NCBI GenBank assembly: GCA_016714765.1 | Contig: JADKCF010000016.1 | Coordinates: forward strand, 10,187-74,186 | Source: Saprospiraceae bacterium | Lineage (GTDB): Bacteria > Bacteroidota > Bacteroidia > Chitinophagales > Saprospiraceae | Direction of reading: 5' to 3' | DNA length: 64,000 nucleotides | Part shown: positions 29,660 to 40,361 of the stretch, piece by piece | Numbering within the stretch: the first letter of the stretch is position 1 | How the letters are laid out: the number at the start of each line of letters is the position of its first letter | Position numbers and translations under genes: made by a program | Notes under the pieces: generated by a model | What the model saw: only the letters and a program-made list of their open reading frames with translations | What the model was told of the DNA's origin: nothing | The model's database searches: none

Positions 29660-31609
29660 TTAAAATTTCCATCTTACAAAGGCCTCCATAGCCTCATACT
29701 CGGCCAGTCCGAGGATATTATAAAGATGTGCTGTATCTTTGTTTCTGTCTTCTGCTCTTTGCCAAAACTCTCTCGAGTCATCCCCAGGAAAAACCGGATG
29801 ATCTTTTTGGGATTGGTGCATAAATATTGCCTTACGTTTGCGCATCAATTCATCCGGGCTGATAGGTACGGCCATTTCTATTTCGTCTATTGGCCATTCA
29901 TGCCATGCTCCTCTATATAACCAAAGATAACAGTCTTTCCACCATTTCTGATCGCGAGTACGGTCAAAAGCCTCAAATATTGCATCCAGGCATACTCTGT
30001 GGGTGCCATGCGGATCAGCCAGATCACCTGCCGCATATACCTGATGCGGTTTTACTTCATTGAGCAGATCGATGATGAGATTATAGTCAACATCTGATAA
30101 TTTATTTTTACGTACTCCGCCGGTTTCGTAAAATGGCATATCCAGAAAGTGGATATTTTTATCATTCAGTCCACAATACATTGCTCCACTCCGTGCTTCC
30201 TGCCGTCTGATGATTCCTTTTAACAATCTTAGTTCTTTGATATCAGCGTCGTTGGCATCTTTTTTATCAATAAATTTTGTAACTTTCTGCACAATTTTAT
30301 ACAGTTCCTGATGTTCTACCCCAAGAGCTCTGGCATATTCATTCATAAACTCTGCATAACGCCAGGCATCTGTGTCATGTACAGCAATATTGCCCGACAC
30401 CTGATATGCTACATGGACTTCATGGCCCTGTTCTACCAGTCTGAGAAAGGTGCCTCCCATGGATATCACATCATCATCGGGATGAGGGCTGAAAATGATA
30501 ACGCGTTTTTTTGCAGGGTGTGCCCTCTCTGGTCGATGGGAGTCGTCTGCATTGGGTTTACCTCCTGGCCAACCAGTAATCGTATGCTGCAACTTGTTGA
30601 AAATCTTAATATTGAGAGAATATGCCGAATTGTATTCCGCAATCAGCTCTGACAAACCATTATTGATGTAATCTTCATCAGTTAGTTTGAGCAATGGTTT
30701 TTTCAACTTTAGTGAAAGCCATATCACAGCTTTCGCTATGAGTTTATCATCCCAAACACAAATTCCAGCCAGCCATGGAGTCTTGACCTTAGTCAGTTCA
30801 GAAGATGCTGAAGCGTCCAGATAAAACTTGACATTATGATGAGACTGCAGATAGGTAGCAGGGATCATCTCAGTCACATCCCCCTCTATGGTCTGTTTTA
30901 CGATGTCAGCTTTGTGCGAACCCCAGGCCATGATGAATATTTGCCGGGCTTTCAGGATAGTATTGATTCCCATAGTAATAGCTCTGTAAGGCACGTTTTC
31001 TTCCTTTCCAAAATCTTTGACGGCATCCATTCGAGTAAGATGATCCAGTTTGACCAATCTTGTTTTGGAAGAAAGCCATGAGCCCGGTTCGTTAAACCCA
31101 ATGTGACCTGTACGACCAATACCTAATATCTGGATATCTATCCCTCCCAGCATGTCTATCTTTTTTTCATATTCCTGACAAAAATTTTCGACATAGTCCA
31201 TAGGTATATCTCCGTTTGGTATATGAACGTTGGCCGGATTAATGTCAACATGATTAAACAGAAATTCATTCATGAATCTCACATAAGACTGATTGGCATC
31301 AGGCTTCATGGGATAATATTCATCCAGATTGAAGGTGATGACATTGGAAAAGGAAAGACCTTCTTCTCTGTGCATGCGCACAAGTTCGTTATAAATTTTT
31401 ATTGGTGACGAGCCAGTTGCAAGTCCCAGCACTATGTGTTCGTTATCCTGTTGTTTTTGTCTGATACAGAGAGCTATGTATCTGGCGAGGTGCAAAGCTC
31501 CCTCATCAGGATTATCCCACAGTTTAATCTGGATTTTTTCGAAACTTTTTAACTGGTATTTTAACCCGGATCCCGAATCGGGAGGTAAGGCAGTAGGCAC
31601 ACCTGACAT
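29660..31609 (-). CDS. nagB: Glucosamine-6-phosphate deaminase fused to a LmbE/PIG-L deacetylase-like domain
   Basis: NagB converts glucosamine-6-phosphate to fructose-6-phosphate and ammonia. The N-terminal domain (about 25-265) has LGLATGSSPIKIYNEL, FNLDEYYPM, GIGRTGHIGFNEPGS and the HKADIVKQTIEG segment. The C-terminal domain (about 375-649) starts KRVIIFSPHPDDDVISMGG, the metal-binding PHPDD motif of LmbE/PIG-L deacetylases, and contains DPHGTHR. Long NagB proteins of this layout occur in Bacteroidota. I start at the ATG at 31609, because a longer frame to 31663 would run through the palindromic operator at 31643-31660. No nagA is in the window, so this domain could in principle do the deacetylation step; that is an inference. 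Confidence 0.92.
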   Translation of the reverse strand: MSGVPTALPPDSGSGLKYQLKSFEKIQIKLWDNPDEGALHLARYIALCIRQKQQDNEHIVLGLATGSSPIKIYNELVRMHREEGLSFSNVITFNLDEYYPMKPDANQSYVRFMNEFLFNHVDINPANVHIPNGDIPMDYVENFCQEYEKKIDMLGGIDIQILGIGRTGHIGFNEPGSWLSSKTRLVKLDHLTRMDAVKDFGKEENVPYRAITMGINTILKARQIFIMAWGSHKADIVKQTIEGDVTEMIPATYLQSHHNVKFYLDASASSELTKVKTPWLAGICVWDDKLIAKAVIWLSLKLKKPLLKLTDEDYINNGLSELIAEYNSAYSLNIKIFNKLQHTITGWPGGKPNADDSHRPERAHPAKKRVIIFSPHPDDDVISMGGTFLRLVEQGHEVHVAYQVSGNIAVHDTDAWRYAEFMNEYARALGVEHQELYKIVQKVTKFIDKKDANDADIKELRLLKGIIRRQEARSGAMYCGLNDKNIHFLDMPFYETGGVRKNKLSDVDYNLIIDLLNEVKPHQVYAAGDLADPHGTHRVCLDAIFEAFDRTRDQKWWKDCYLWLYRGAWHEWPIDEIEMAVPISPDELMRKRKAIFMHQSQKDHPVFPGDDSREFWQRAEDRNKDTAHLYNILGLAEYEAMEAFVRWKF

Positions 31610-31642
31610 AATTATTCTGATTTTAATTGCAAAAGTAATTGT

Positions 31643-31660
31643 TTTGTGCTCGCGCACAAA
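31643..31660. promoter_or_regulatory. Palindromic LacI-type operator between nagB and the MFS gene
   Basis: TTTGTGCTCGCGCACAAA is a palindrome with one mismatched pair (16 of 18). It shares the TTGTG-n6-CACAA core with the perfect palindrome before the LacI-family gene (33236-33263). It sits 34 bases before the nagB start and about 190 before the transporter start, in the divergent promoter region, so it could repress both. Confidence 0.75.
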
Positions 31661-31850
31661 CATTTTGTAATTTTTTTTATTTTATTCATACATACATGGA
31701 CTCATATTCCTTTCACCTGGGAGTTATTTTCTTACATTTGCATATTACTGCCAAGGTCATGCATGGTGTTTTACATTACAAAAAAATATTGCAATGTTTA
31801 CTATGAACTTCTGCTGAATTTATCTTCCTTTGGGTAAAAATCAAAACAAA

Positions 31851-33179
31851 ATGTCAGCTAGTACAAAATTATTTTTCTGGTCTCTAACTGCAGGCTTAGC
31901 CGGGTTCCTGTTCGGATTTGACACTGTAGTTATATCTGGTGCCGACAAAGCTCTCCAGGAATTATGGCCTCGTGGAGAGGTCTTCCACGGCTGGGTGATC
32001 ATGTCTTCTGCACTATGGGGTACTGTGATTGGAGCCATGTTCGGTGGTTTTCCCACTGATAAGTATGGTCGCAAACCCACCCTCATCATCATAGGACTTC
32101 TATATTTTGTATCTGCTGTTGGATCCGGATTGGCTACAGACCCGTGGATGTTTGCAATATTCAGATTCATAGGAGGACTTGGAGTAGGTGCATCGACTGT
32201 AGCCGCACCTACTTTTATATCAGAGATAGCTCCTGCAAAGGACAGAGGAAAATTAGTCGCCTTATATCAATTCAATATTGTCTTTGGTATATTGATTGCG
32301 TTTGTTTCAAATTATTTATTCAAAGACTTTGGAGCTGAGCCATGGAGATGGATGGTAGGGATAGAAGCAGTGCCTGCCTTATTATACTTTATAATGGTTT
32401 TTTTCATTCCTGAAAGTCCCAGGTGGCTTGTCACTGTAAAAGGAAATTTAAGCGCCGCCATCCCCACATTGCAAGTCATGGACCCACAAACACCTACAGA
32501 CGCGCAAATCAGGCAGATTCAGGCTGACCATATCAAAATCCAGCAGACTGAAAGCATATGGGATAAAAAATACAGATTTCCATTAATACTTGCCTTTTTT
32601 ATCTCCTTTTTCAATCAGTTCTCAGGAATCAATGCCTTTTTATATTATGCACCAAGAATATTTGAGATCGCCGGTCTTGAATCAAGCAGTGCCTTGCTCA
32701 GCAGCATCGGTGTAGGTATAACCAATCTCATATTCACCTACGTAGGACTGATGCTGATAGACAAGCTAGGAAGAAGACAGCTGATGTATATAGGTTCCGT
32801 GGGTTATATCATCTCTTTATCACTGGTTTCAATGGCATTTTTTACAGGAATAAAAGGTGTGGCTGTACCCATCTTCCTGTTTATGTTTATCGCATCACAT
32901 GCTGTAGGTCAGGGAGCTATCATATGGGTATTTATTTCAGAAATATTTCCAAATCATCTGCGTGGTCAAGGGACAGCTTTCGGGACTTCGATACACTGGA
33001 TCTTTGCTGCTATCATTCCAGCCATGGTCCCTTGGCTTTTCAAAGTAATAGGTCCAGGTGCTGTTTTTGCCATTTTTGCGGTGATGATGGTAGGCCAATT
33101 GATTTTTACATGGAAAGTGATGCCGGAAACCAAAGGGGTCAGTTTGGAAGACCTGGAAAAGAAGCTTTCTGTTCATTAG
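31851..33179 (+). CDS. MFS sugar porter family transporter
   Basis: About 442 residues with 12 membrane helices. Sugar-porter signatures are clear: GFLFGFDTVVISGA (helix 1), DKYGRKPTL in loop 2-3, PESPRWL (loop 6), FSGINAFLYYAPRIF in helix 7, DKLGRRQL in loop 8-9, and PETKG near the C-terminus. The first in-frame ATG is at 31851; a TTG 21 bases earlier is less likely. Divergent from nagB with one operator between them and followed by the LacI-type regulator, so its substrate is probably GlcNAc, glucosamine or a related sugar. Confidence 0.9.
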   Translation: MSASTKLFFWSLTAGLAGFLFGFDTVVISGADKALQELWPRGEVFHGWVIMSSALWGTVIGAMFGGFPTDKYGRKPTLIIIGLLYFVSAVGSGLATDPWMFAIFRFIGGLGVGASTVAAPTFISEIAPAKDRGKLVALYQFNIVFGILIAFVSNYLFKDFGAEPWRWMVGIEAVPALLYFIMVFFIPESPRWLVTVKGNLSAAIPTLQVMDPQTPTDAQIRQIQADHIKIQQTESIWDKKYRFPLILAFFISFFNQFSGINAFLYYAPRIFEIAGLESSSALLSSIGVGITNLIFTYVGLMLIDKLGRRQLMYIGSVGYIISLSLVSMAFFTGIKGVAVPIFLFMFIASHAVGQGAIIWVFISEIFPNHLRGQGTAFGTSIHWIFAAIIPAMVPWLFKVIGPGAVFAIFAVMMVGQLIFTWKVMPETKGVSLEDLEKKLSVH

Positions 33180-33235
33180 AATTTTACTCTGCCATCAGGG
33201 GGAAATGAAGCGATTCTAAAAGACCAAATTTTACA

Positions 33236-33263
33236 ACTAAATTGTGTGCGCACACAATTTAGT
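33236..33263. promoter_or_regulatory. Perfect 28-bp palindrome upstream of the LacI-type regulator gene
   Basis: Left arm ACTAAATTGTGTGC (33236-33249) is matched exactly by its reverse complement (33250-33263). The centre has the TTGTG-n6-CACAA core also seen at 31643-31660. It lies 52 bases before the regulator start and just after the transporter gene. This is the expected form of an autoregulatory LacI-family operator. Confidence 0.85.
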
Positions 33264-33314
33264 GAGGATATATTTAAGCATTGTCATAGTTTTGGCTAAT
33301 TTTGTCTTTTAAAT

Positions 33315-34388
33315 ATGATGAAGAAGGTAACCATCAAAGATATTGCCCTTATTGCAGGTGTTTCCAGAGGAACAGTGGACAGAGTCATCAATGGCAGAGG
33401 AAATGTAGCAATAGAAGTAGAAAAAAAAATCTTAAAAATTGCTAATGACCTGGGCTATGAAAAAAACCTGATGGCCAGCGCACTGGCATCTAATCGCACT
33501 TTTAAGATAGGCATCGTATGCCCCGATCCTGCAAGCGACTCTTTTTGGGAACAACCCAGGGAGGGTATCTTCCGCGCTCTGGAACTAGTCAAACATTATG
33601 GTATCAAGGTAGAATATTATGATTTCAATCTTTTTCGCAAAGATGAATTTTGTATGCAGATGGAAAATGCCCTTACCTCCCGCCCTGACGCTATCCTGAC
33701 AGCTCCCACTTTTACTGCCGAATCCATGGAATATCTTGAACAGGCAGAAAAACTCAATCTTCCATTTATCACCATCAACACCGAGATCAACCATCCTGGA
33801 ATATTATGCTATGTAGGACAAAACTCATATCACAGCGGCTACCTGGCTGGTCGGCTTTTTCATCTCAGACTAAAACCCGGAGATGAAATCATTGCCTTCA
33901 ATTTGGGCCATAATCTTGCCAATGCACAACACTATTCAGATAAAGTCAATGGCCTCAAAGCTTATTTTTCAGAACATGGCATGATCCAAAATCCTGTTTT
34001 TTGGTATGAATTTGAAGAATTTATGGATGAGCCCAAGTTGATTGAATTCTGGCATAATGTACAAATCGATCACCCTAAAATGAAAGCTATTTTTTTTACC
34101 AATTCCAGGGCTTTCAGGATAGTCCATCTCATGACTGCGGAAGATTTTAAAAAGTACGATATCGTGGGTTTTGATATGATCGAACCCAATATCTTACTGC
34201 TCAAACAAGATAAAATCGACTTCATCATAAACCAGAATCCTATTCAACAAGGATATGATGGCATCATGAATTTTGTCAATCACTTTATTCTTAAAAAGCA
34301 GATCAGGAAGACACAATACCTCCCTCTAGATATTGTCCTGAAAGAAAATGTGGATTTTTACCTGGAAAACTTCAGACTCGGTCAATGA
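33315..34388 (+). CDS. LacI-family transcriptional regulator
   Basis: 357 residues: an N-terminal helix-turn-helix TIKDIALIAGVSRGTVDRVINGRGNV (about 5-30), a hinge helix KNLMASALASNRT, and a periplasmic-binding-protein-like sensor domain (IGIVCPDPASDSFWEQPREGI to the C-terminus). Two ATGs occur at 33315 and 33318; either can be used. Gene order (operator, regulator, next to the transporter, nagB and GH20) makes it the likely repressor of the amino-sugar locus. The inducer is probably a GlcNAc-derived sugar phosphate; this is an inference from the neighbours. Confidence 0.92.
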   Translation: MMKKVTIKDIALIAGVSRGTVDRVINGRGNVAIEVEKKILKIANDLGYEKNLMASALASNRTFKIGIVCPDPASDSFWEQPREGIFRALELVKHYGIKVEYYDFNLFRKDEFCMQMENALTSRPDAILTAPTFTAESMEYLEQAEKLNLPFITINTEINHPGILCYVGQNSYHSGYLAGRLFHLRLKPGDEIIAFNLGHNLANAQHYSDKVNGLKAYFSEHGMIQNPVFWYEFEEFMDEPKLIEFWHNVQIDHPKMKAIFFTNSRAFRIVHLMTAEDFKKYDIVGFDMIEPNILLLKQDKIDFIINQNPIQQGYDGIMNFVNHFILKKQIRKTQYLPLDIVLKENVDFYLENFRLGQ

Positions 34389-34614
34389 TGCATACCTGAA
34401 AAAGCCATCTTAATCTTTTTTTTCTTTTTATAGACAACCATCCTTCATTCTAAAAAAAAATGCAGAACTAATAGTCAAAAATCTCCAAATTTTGAATAGA
34501 TTTTCCATTTTCTGGAATATAAAAGTTGATATTTTAAATCTATTATATTGATATTCAACAACTTAAATAAAAGGCTTGGTTTTGGCATGTATGTAATCAA
34601 TAAAAAATAGATAC

Positions 34615-37600
34615 ATGAGAGTTTTTTTGACATTTATCTTCTGTCTAACACTATCTTTTCACATTCTGATAGCAGGTGGGGCTCCATAGACATACTTTAA
34701 CATATATCTCCCACCCAACAATGATGCTGTCCAGCGCAATGTGGCACTGATAGTGACCGCGATCTACGATGAGACTACCTTTACCATCACAGACGATGGT
34801 GCTGATGGAGATACCGATGATACTGTCAGCGGAACACTGCAATCCGGGCAGTCATACATCCTTTACATCAAGGATAATGGTATCAACGACGATGCTCAAA
34901 GTGCTTCTAACGGCGTCCTGAAAAGAGACGGAGATTATTTTATTATCAATAGCAACAAGCTGGTTTTTGCATCTATGTCTACGGATAGTGACTGGCAACA
35001 CGATTTTGTGCCCAGTGTCAATAAAACATCTTTGGGAGAAAAATTTATCATTTATGCACCAAAAATCTCTTCATCCAAAAGAGACCTCAATGTCTTTGTA
35101 TATGAAAATAATACCACCGTTACTATTTCTAAAATTTCATCTTCGCCTACCGTTCAGACAGGATACACCAATATCAATCTCGAAAATAAAACAATAGTCA
35201 AACAGCGAACACTCAATATCGGACAGGACATTATACATTTTTTTACTGACGGACGTGATGTCATGGATACCGGTGATACCTACATGATCGAAACCAATAA
35301 ACCCGTCAGTGTACAGTACGGGGCGCTTTGGACTAATGCCAGAGATGGAGGCGGATACGTTCCTTCTGCCAATGGCAGTTCAAGTGGTGAATTATTCTAC
35401 TTTGCAGTACCATACCAGTCAGCCGGGGAGCAGGAAATCAGAATAGCCTCCTGGGACAATGACAATGCCGTAAAACTTGAGAGATATGAAAATGGGGCTT
35501 GGGTGGTCATGAACAACTGGACGCTCCAGAGACTAAAACCTGCCGACTGGATTGGCAAAAAAAATGGCAATGCCACTTATGCCACCGTATTTAGAATTAC
35601 TTGTACACCGGGTAAATCAGTTTCAGTATTTGAGTGCAACTGGATGGAAACCGGAAGTCCGGGCACATCTGATATGGCTTCGATGGTATCATCAGGGTCA
35701 GGTACCGATTCAGGAATAGAATTTTTAGTATATCTGCTGCCTCCAGGAAAACAAAACAATGTAATAAACCCTTTTACGGGTACTCTTTTTGGTGGTAATT
35801 TTGCTCATTGTTATCTTTATGCAGGAAATGAAGCATCTACTGTTACTATCAAAGATGCCAAAACTAATGGTGCCGTCATCAACCGAACGTACAATATTGC
35901 TGCCAACAAATATGCCGATGCTTACTTCAGCCTGGATGAATGGAAAAGCATATATAATGGTACAGGTAATCCGGATAGCGGCCCTGACAGACCATATGTC
36001 CTCGTAGAAGCCACCAAAAATATATCTGTCATGAACGCCAATACCAATGACAACTGGATGATGTATTTTGGATCATCACTGGAGTCTGCATTTAGCCAGT
36101 CTGGTAATGCGTCACAAAACTTAGCCATTCCGGGAGATACCATCAGCTTTATATCAGTTCTGACCAATGGAAGTAACACTATCAATGATACGGAAATCAC
36201 TGTTTCTATTGGTTCAGGAGCCATTCCTCTCACATCACAGGCACAGGTCGGAGGTACGACCATCTCAGGGCAGATACAATTAACTACCACCGGGTCTACG
36301 ATTACTTACAGTAATCTGCCCAATCTTAGCAGTAATCAGCAGGTCACTGTAACGACAGACATGGTTATCAGCCCGGTATTCAATGATGGTGATATAATAC
36401 CCAATAATACAGTGATCACTGTAGAGTCTACTGTTACCGGTGTGGTCAATGGCCAGATAGAACAATCTACCATCACCGAAGGTATTCAAAATCAGTCATC
36501 CAATCTCTCACAAGTTATATTTAACGCCTGTGCATCCGGCGATATTGTCGAGTCACTATCAGACAGCTGGACAAGTGCTTGGGTGGATTACAACAACGAC
36601 GGATGGGAAGACCTGTTTGTCACAGACAAAAACCCACTTAACAGTAACCAATTGTATAAGAATAACGGAAATGGAAGTTTTACCAAAATTACTACCGGAC
36701 CATTGGTCAATACAGCGGAAAAAACCATCGCATCAGCTTGGGGAGATTTTAACAATGACGGGAATATCGATGTATTTATCGTCAATGCAACGGGTAGTAA
36801 ATCCAGGCTTTTTAAAAATATCAATGGTAGTTTTTCTGAAATTTCCACTAGTGGTATAGATGTGGATCCACAATATTTTCACGGGGCTGCATGGGTAGAT
36901 ATAGACAATGACGGCTTTCTGGACCTCATTGTGACAAATTATTTTGAAACCAGATTTCACCATGTTTATAAAAACAACAGAAACAGCACTTTTACCAGAG
37001 TATTTGATTCTCCAATTGCTCTGGAAAGCAGTCGGTCCACCATGCCTGCTCTTGCAGATTATGATAATGACGGACTAGTAGATGTTTTTATACCTAACGG
37101 AGACAATAAACCCAATTCACTCTTCAGAAATCTGGGCAACGGAAATTTCGAAAAAGTGAAGACTGGAGCTATTGTAACCGACGCAACTAATAGTGTAGGT
37201 GCCGCTTGGGGTGATTACAATAATGATGGGTTTATAGATCTCATCGTAGTAAATGCTTCTAACCAGAACAATTTGCTCTATAAAAATAATGGAAACGGCA
37301 CATTTAACAAAGTAACCAATACAATAGTAGACAAAGATGCAGGAAACAGCCATAGTGCCGCCTGGATGGATAATGACAACGATGGTGATCTGGATTTATT
37401 CATCACCAATGACAAAGGCATGAAATTTTATTATGTCAATACAGGGTCAGGTGATTTTATTAAAAAATATGACGAAATAGTGACTGCAAATTTTGGCAAC
37501 GCTATGGGTATCGCTATAGCTGATTATGACAAAAATGGAAAACCTGATGCTTACGTCTCTACACATTCAGGTCAAAAAAACAAGTTGTTCTGCAATCAGT

Positions 37601-39225
37601 TGCCCAACAATCATCACTTTATCAATGTAAAACTTGTGGGCACCAACAGCAACAAGTCAGCCATCGGTGCTGCTATCAAAGTAAAATCAAATGGCTTATG
37701 GCAACTCAGACAAATATTGCCCGTACAGGGTATCGGTAGTCAAAATAGCACAAGACAGCATTTCGGTCTGGGTATGTCCACCACTATTGACAGTATAGAG
37801 ATAAGATGGCCATCAGGTTATATACAGAAATTAGGTCCTGTTGTAGTCGACCAATTTTTGACTATCACAGAGGAAAATGCCCTTCAGCTTTCAGGTTTTG
37901 CTTTCGATGATAAAAACGCCAATTGCATTTGGGATGAATCTGAGCCAAAGGTAGAAAATGTTAAGTTTAAGTTGGCATCTGATCATGCAAGGTTCACCAC
38001 TTTAACTGATGGAGAATATCAGCTAAGACTGGCATCCGGCAATCATACTATCCTGATGGAGTCCAATGAATACTGGAATATGACTTGTCCGACCAATGTA
38101 AACCTGACAGAGACAAGTACCTCTCTCAACTTGCCACTCTCATCGGTCCAAAACGGATATGATCTGGATGTCAATGTGGCAGTCACTGCATGGAGAAGGG
38201 GTTTTACCAATGAAACACTCGTCAGGTGCTCTAATACAGGTACCTCAGCTGCCAATAATGCGACGATACTGTTGACATATCCTCAGGAAATCGACATCAA
38301 ATGGGCCAGCATACCATGGAGCGAAAAGAATGGCAATACGTACATCTGGAATCTCGGTACCATCCCTTCAGGCACTGACCTGGTTTTCAAATTGAGAGAT
38401 TCAGTATCCTTATTTACTTCCGTCGGCCAATCATATCTCATCACCTCATCAATAAGTGCTGATAATACAGACCTCAACACATCCAACAATCTTAGAACTG
38501 AAAGCATAGAAGTAGTGGGAGCCATCGACCCCAATGACATCTCAGTTACGCCTAAGGGACAAGGCAAAGAAGGTTTTGTAGATTCAGACCAACTCCTAAG
38601 CTATCTGATCAGGTTCCAGAATGTAGGATCATATTATGCCAGCCGCATAGTCCTCCAAAACCAACTATCCGAACATCTGGACTGGTCAACTTTTACCATA
38701 GATGCTGTGAGTCATGCAGGATACAGCTATTATATCAGCCAAACCGGACTACTGGTGGTGAAATTTGAAAATATCAATCTGCCGGACAGTGTAAAAAATG
38801 AACCGGAAAGCCATGGTTTCTTCAAATACTCTATCAGACCTTCAAAAAATGTCTCAGGAGGGAATCGGATAGAAAACAGTGTCTTGATTAGCTTTGATTA
38901 CGAGGACCCTCTTTTAAGCAATATCGTCATCAACACCATCAAATATTCCGGAAAACAAAAAGCGAAGGGTTTGGTGGTGTTTCCAAATCCTGTGACTAAT
39001 GAAGTTAACATGGTGGGAGAATCCGATGATTTACTGACAGAGGAAATTCCTTTGTTGAAAAATATTCGCATCATAAGTACAGAAGGAAAAATCGTTAGAG
39101 AAATCAGTAACGAAGATAACTTGCACGTACAAGAAGATGTTTCTGAGCTGGGACCGGGATTATATATCATCATCGCCTCAGATGTCAATGGCGCTTTGTA
39201 TCAGGGCAAATTTATTAAAATGTAA
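34615..39225 (+). pseudogene. Secreted FG-GAP/VCBS-repeat protein with ASPIC/UnbV and T9SS sorting domain, in-frame TAG after the signal peptide
   Basis: The signal peptide begins at the ATG at 34615 (MRVFLTFIFCLTLSFHILIAGG), but codon 25 (34687) is TAG; the same frame then stays open for 1,511 more codons. The mature part has an N-terminal IgGFc-binding-like region (about 1-440), seven FG-GAP repeats with Ca-binding DxDNDGxxD loops (AWVDYNNDGWEDLFV, AWGDFNNDGNIDVFI and others, about 620-940), an ASPIC/UnbV domain (SAIGAAIKVKSNGLWQLRQ, FGLGMST), an SdrD-like and DUF11-like portion, and a T9SS type A sorting domain (VVFPNPVTNEVNM, ending GKFIKM). If TAG is a real mutation or an error for CAG (Gln), the protein was or is a cell-surface adhesin-like protein. 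Translation from an inner GTG would lack a signal peptide. Confidence 0.8.
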
Positions 39226-39371
39226 GATTCAGCTTTATGATATTTTTGATGTAAGTCACTACTGTGGGATCCAAAAATGTAGCTGTTTTAGTAAAAATGT
39301 AAGTTTTCTAATCTAATTGTTAAACACACTCACCTTTGCATTGTTACATCTGCAATAAAAAATCTTGTTTA

Positions 39372-40259
39372 ATGGACAGAAAAGCATTTATCAAAAAGGG
39401 AATCCTTGGCACTGGAATGTTTGTAGCTTCTGGAGTAACAGCCAGTGTCATTAAAAATGATATAGACGAACTAAAAGCCTTAGACCCAATACCACAAAGT
39501 ACAATAGGTTTTAATCATTTACCCACTACAGCATCAAAAATCATGGAAAATATAGTATTGCATAAGGCAGAAACCAGGGGACACGCTAATCATGGCTGGC
39601 TTGACTCTCATCATACATTCAGTTTTGCCAATTATTACAATCCCGACAGGATGCATTTTGGTGTTTTGCGGGTGCTCAACGATGATGTGGTCAGCGGAGG
39701 TATGGGCTTCGGTACACATCCGCATGATAATATGGAGATCATTTCTATTCCTCTGGAAGGGGATCTAGAGCATAAAGACAGCATGGGCAATGTGGCAGTC
39801 ATCAAAAATGGTGATATACAGGTCATGAGTGCAGGAACAGGTATCCAGCACAGCGAAAAGAATAAAAGCCAGGCCAAACAGGTTAAATTTCTTCAGATTT
39901 GGGTTTTCCCAAATAAAAAAAATGTTACTCCCAGGTATGATCAACTCACACTGGTAGCCAAAGACAGGCACAACAAGTTGCAGCAAATACTTAGTCCCAA
40001 TGCTGATGATGAAGGTGTATGGATCCATCAGGATGCCTGGTTTCATCTGGGTACACTGGACAAAGGTAACGCGCAGAAATACACTTTAAAAAAGAAAGGA
40101 AATGGGGTATATGCTTTTGTAATCAATGGAAATATTACCATAGAGGGTCAGAATTTAGCTTCAAGAGATGGCCTGGGCATCTGGAACCAGGACGAAATCA
40201 ATCTTACAGCCATGTCTAATGCAGAGATATTGCTGATGGAAGTACCCATGACTGTTTAA
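39372..40259 (+). CDS. Pirin family protein with Tat-like N-terminus
   Basis: About 295 residues starting at the ATG at 39372 (MDRKAFIKKGILGTGMFVASG). The N-terminus looks like a Tat-type signal with only one of the usual two Args (D-R-K-A-F-I-K). The pirin domain follows: HHTFSFANYYNPDRMHFGVLRVLNDD, GFGTHPHDNMEIISIPLEG (metal His and Glu residues) and QVMSAGTGIQHSEKN. Bacterial pirins of this YhhW type are metal cupins, some with quercetinase activity; the substrate here is unknown. Followed at about 100 bases by an FMN reductase, which may be a separate unit. Confidence 0.87.
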   Translation: MDRKAFIKKGILGTGMFVASGVTASVIKNDIDELKALDPIPQSTIGFNHLPTTASKIMENIVLHKAETRGHANHGWLDSHHTFSFANYYNPDRMHFGVLRVLNDDVVSGGMGFGTHPHDNMEIISIPLEGDLEHKDSMGNVAVIKNGDIQVMSAGTGIQHSEKNKSQAKQVKFLQIWVFPNKKNVTPRYDQLTLVAKDRHNKLQQILSPNADDEGVWIHQDAWFHLGTLDKGNAQKYTLKKKGNGVYAFVINGNITIEGQNLASRDGLGIWNQDEINLTAMSNAEILLMEVPMTV

Positions 40260-40361
40260 AACTCTTTTTGTTACCATTATATCCATTTAGGACACCCCAT
40301 AATAGAGATATTCAATTCACTATTATGAAACTATGGGGTTGTATACATTAAATTTTGTCTG

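Noticed and set aside
31610..31663. 18-codon N-terminal extension of nagB
   Set aside because: It would place the coding region across the palindromic operator; the ATG at 31609 is the better start.
34687..34689. TAG as a recoded amino acid
   Set aside because: No other in-frame TAG is found in the intact genes read here, and several genes in the window end at TAG (for example 40907 region and the YHYH gene end), so recoding is not supported.
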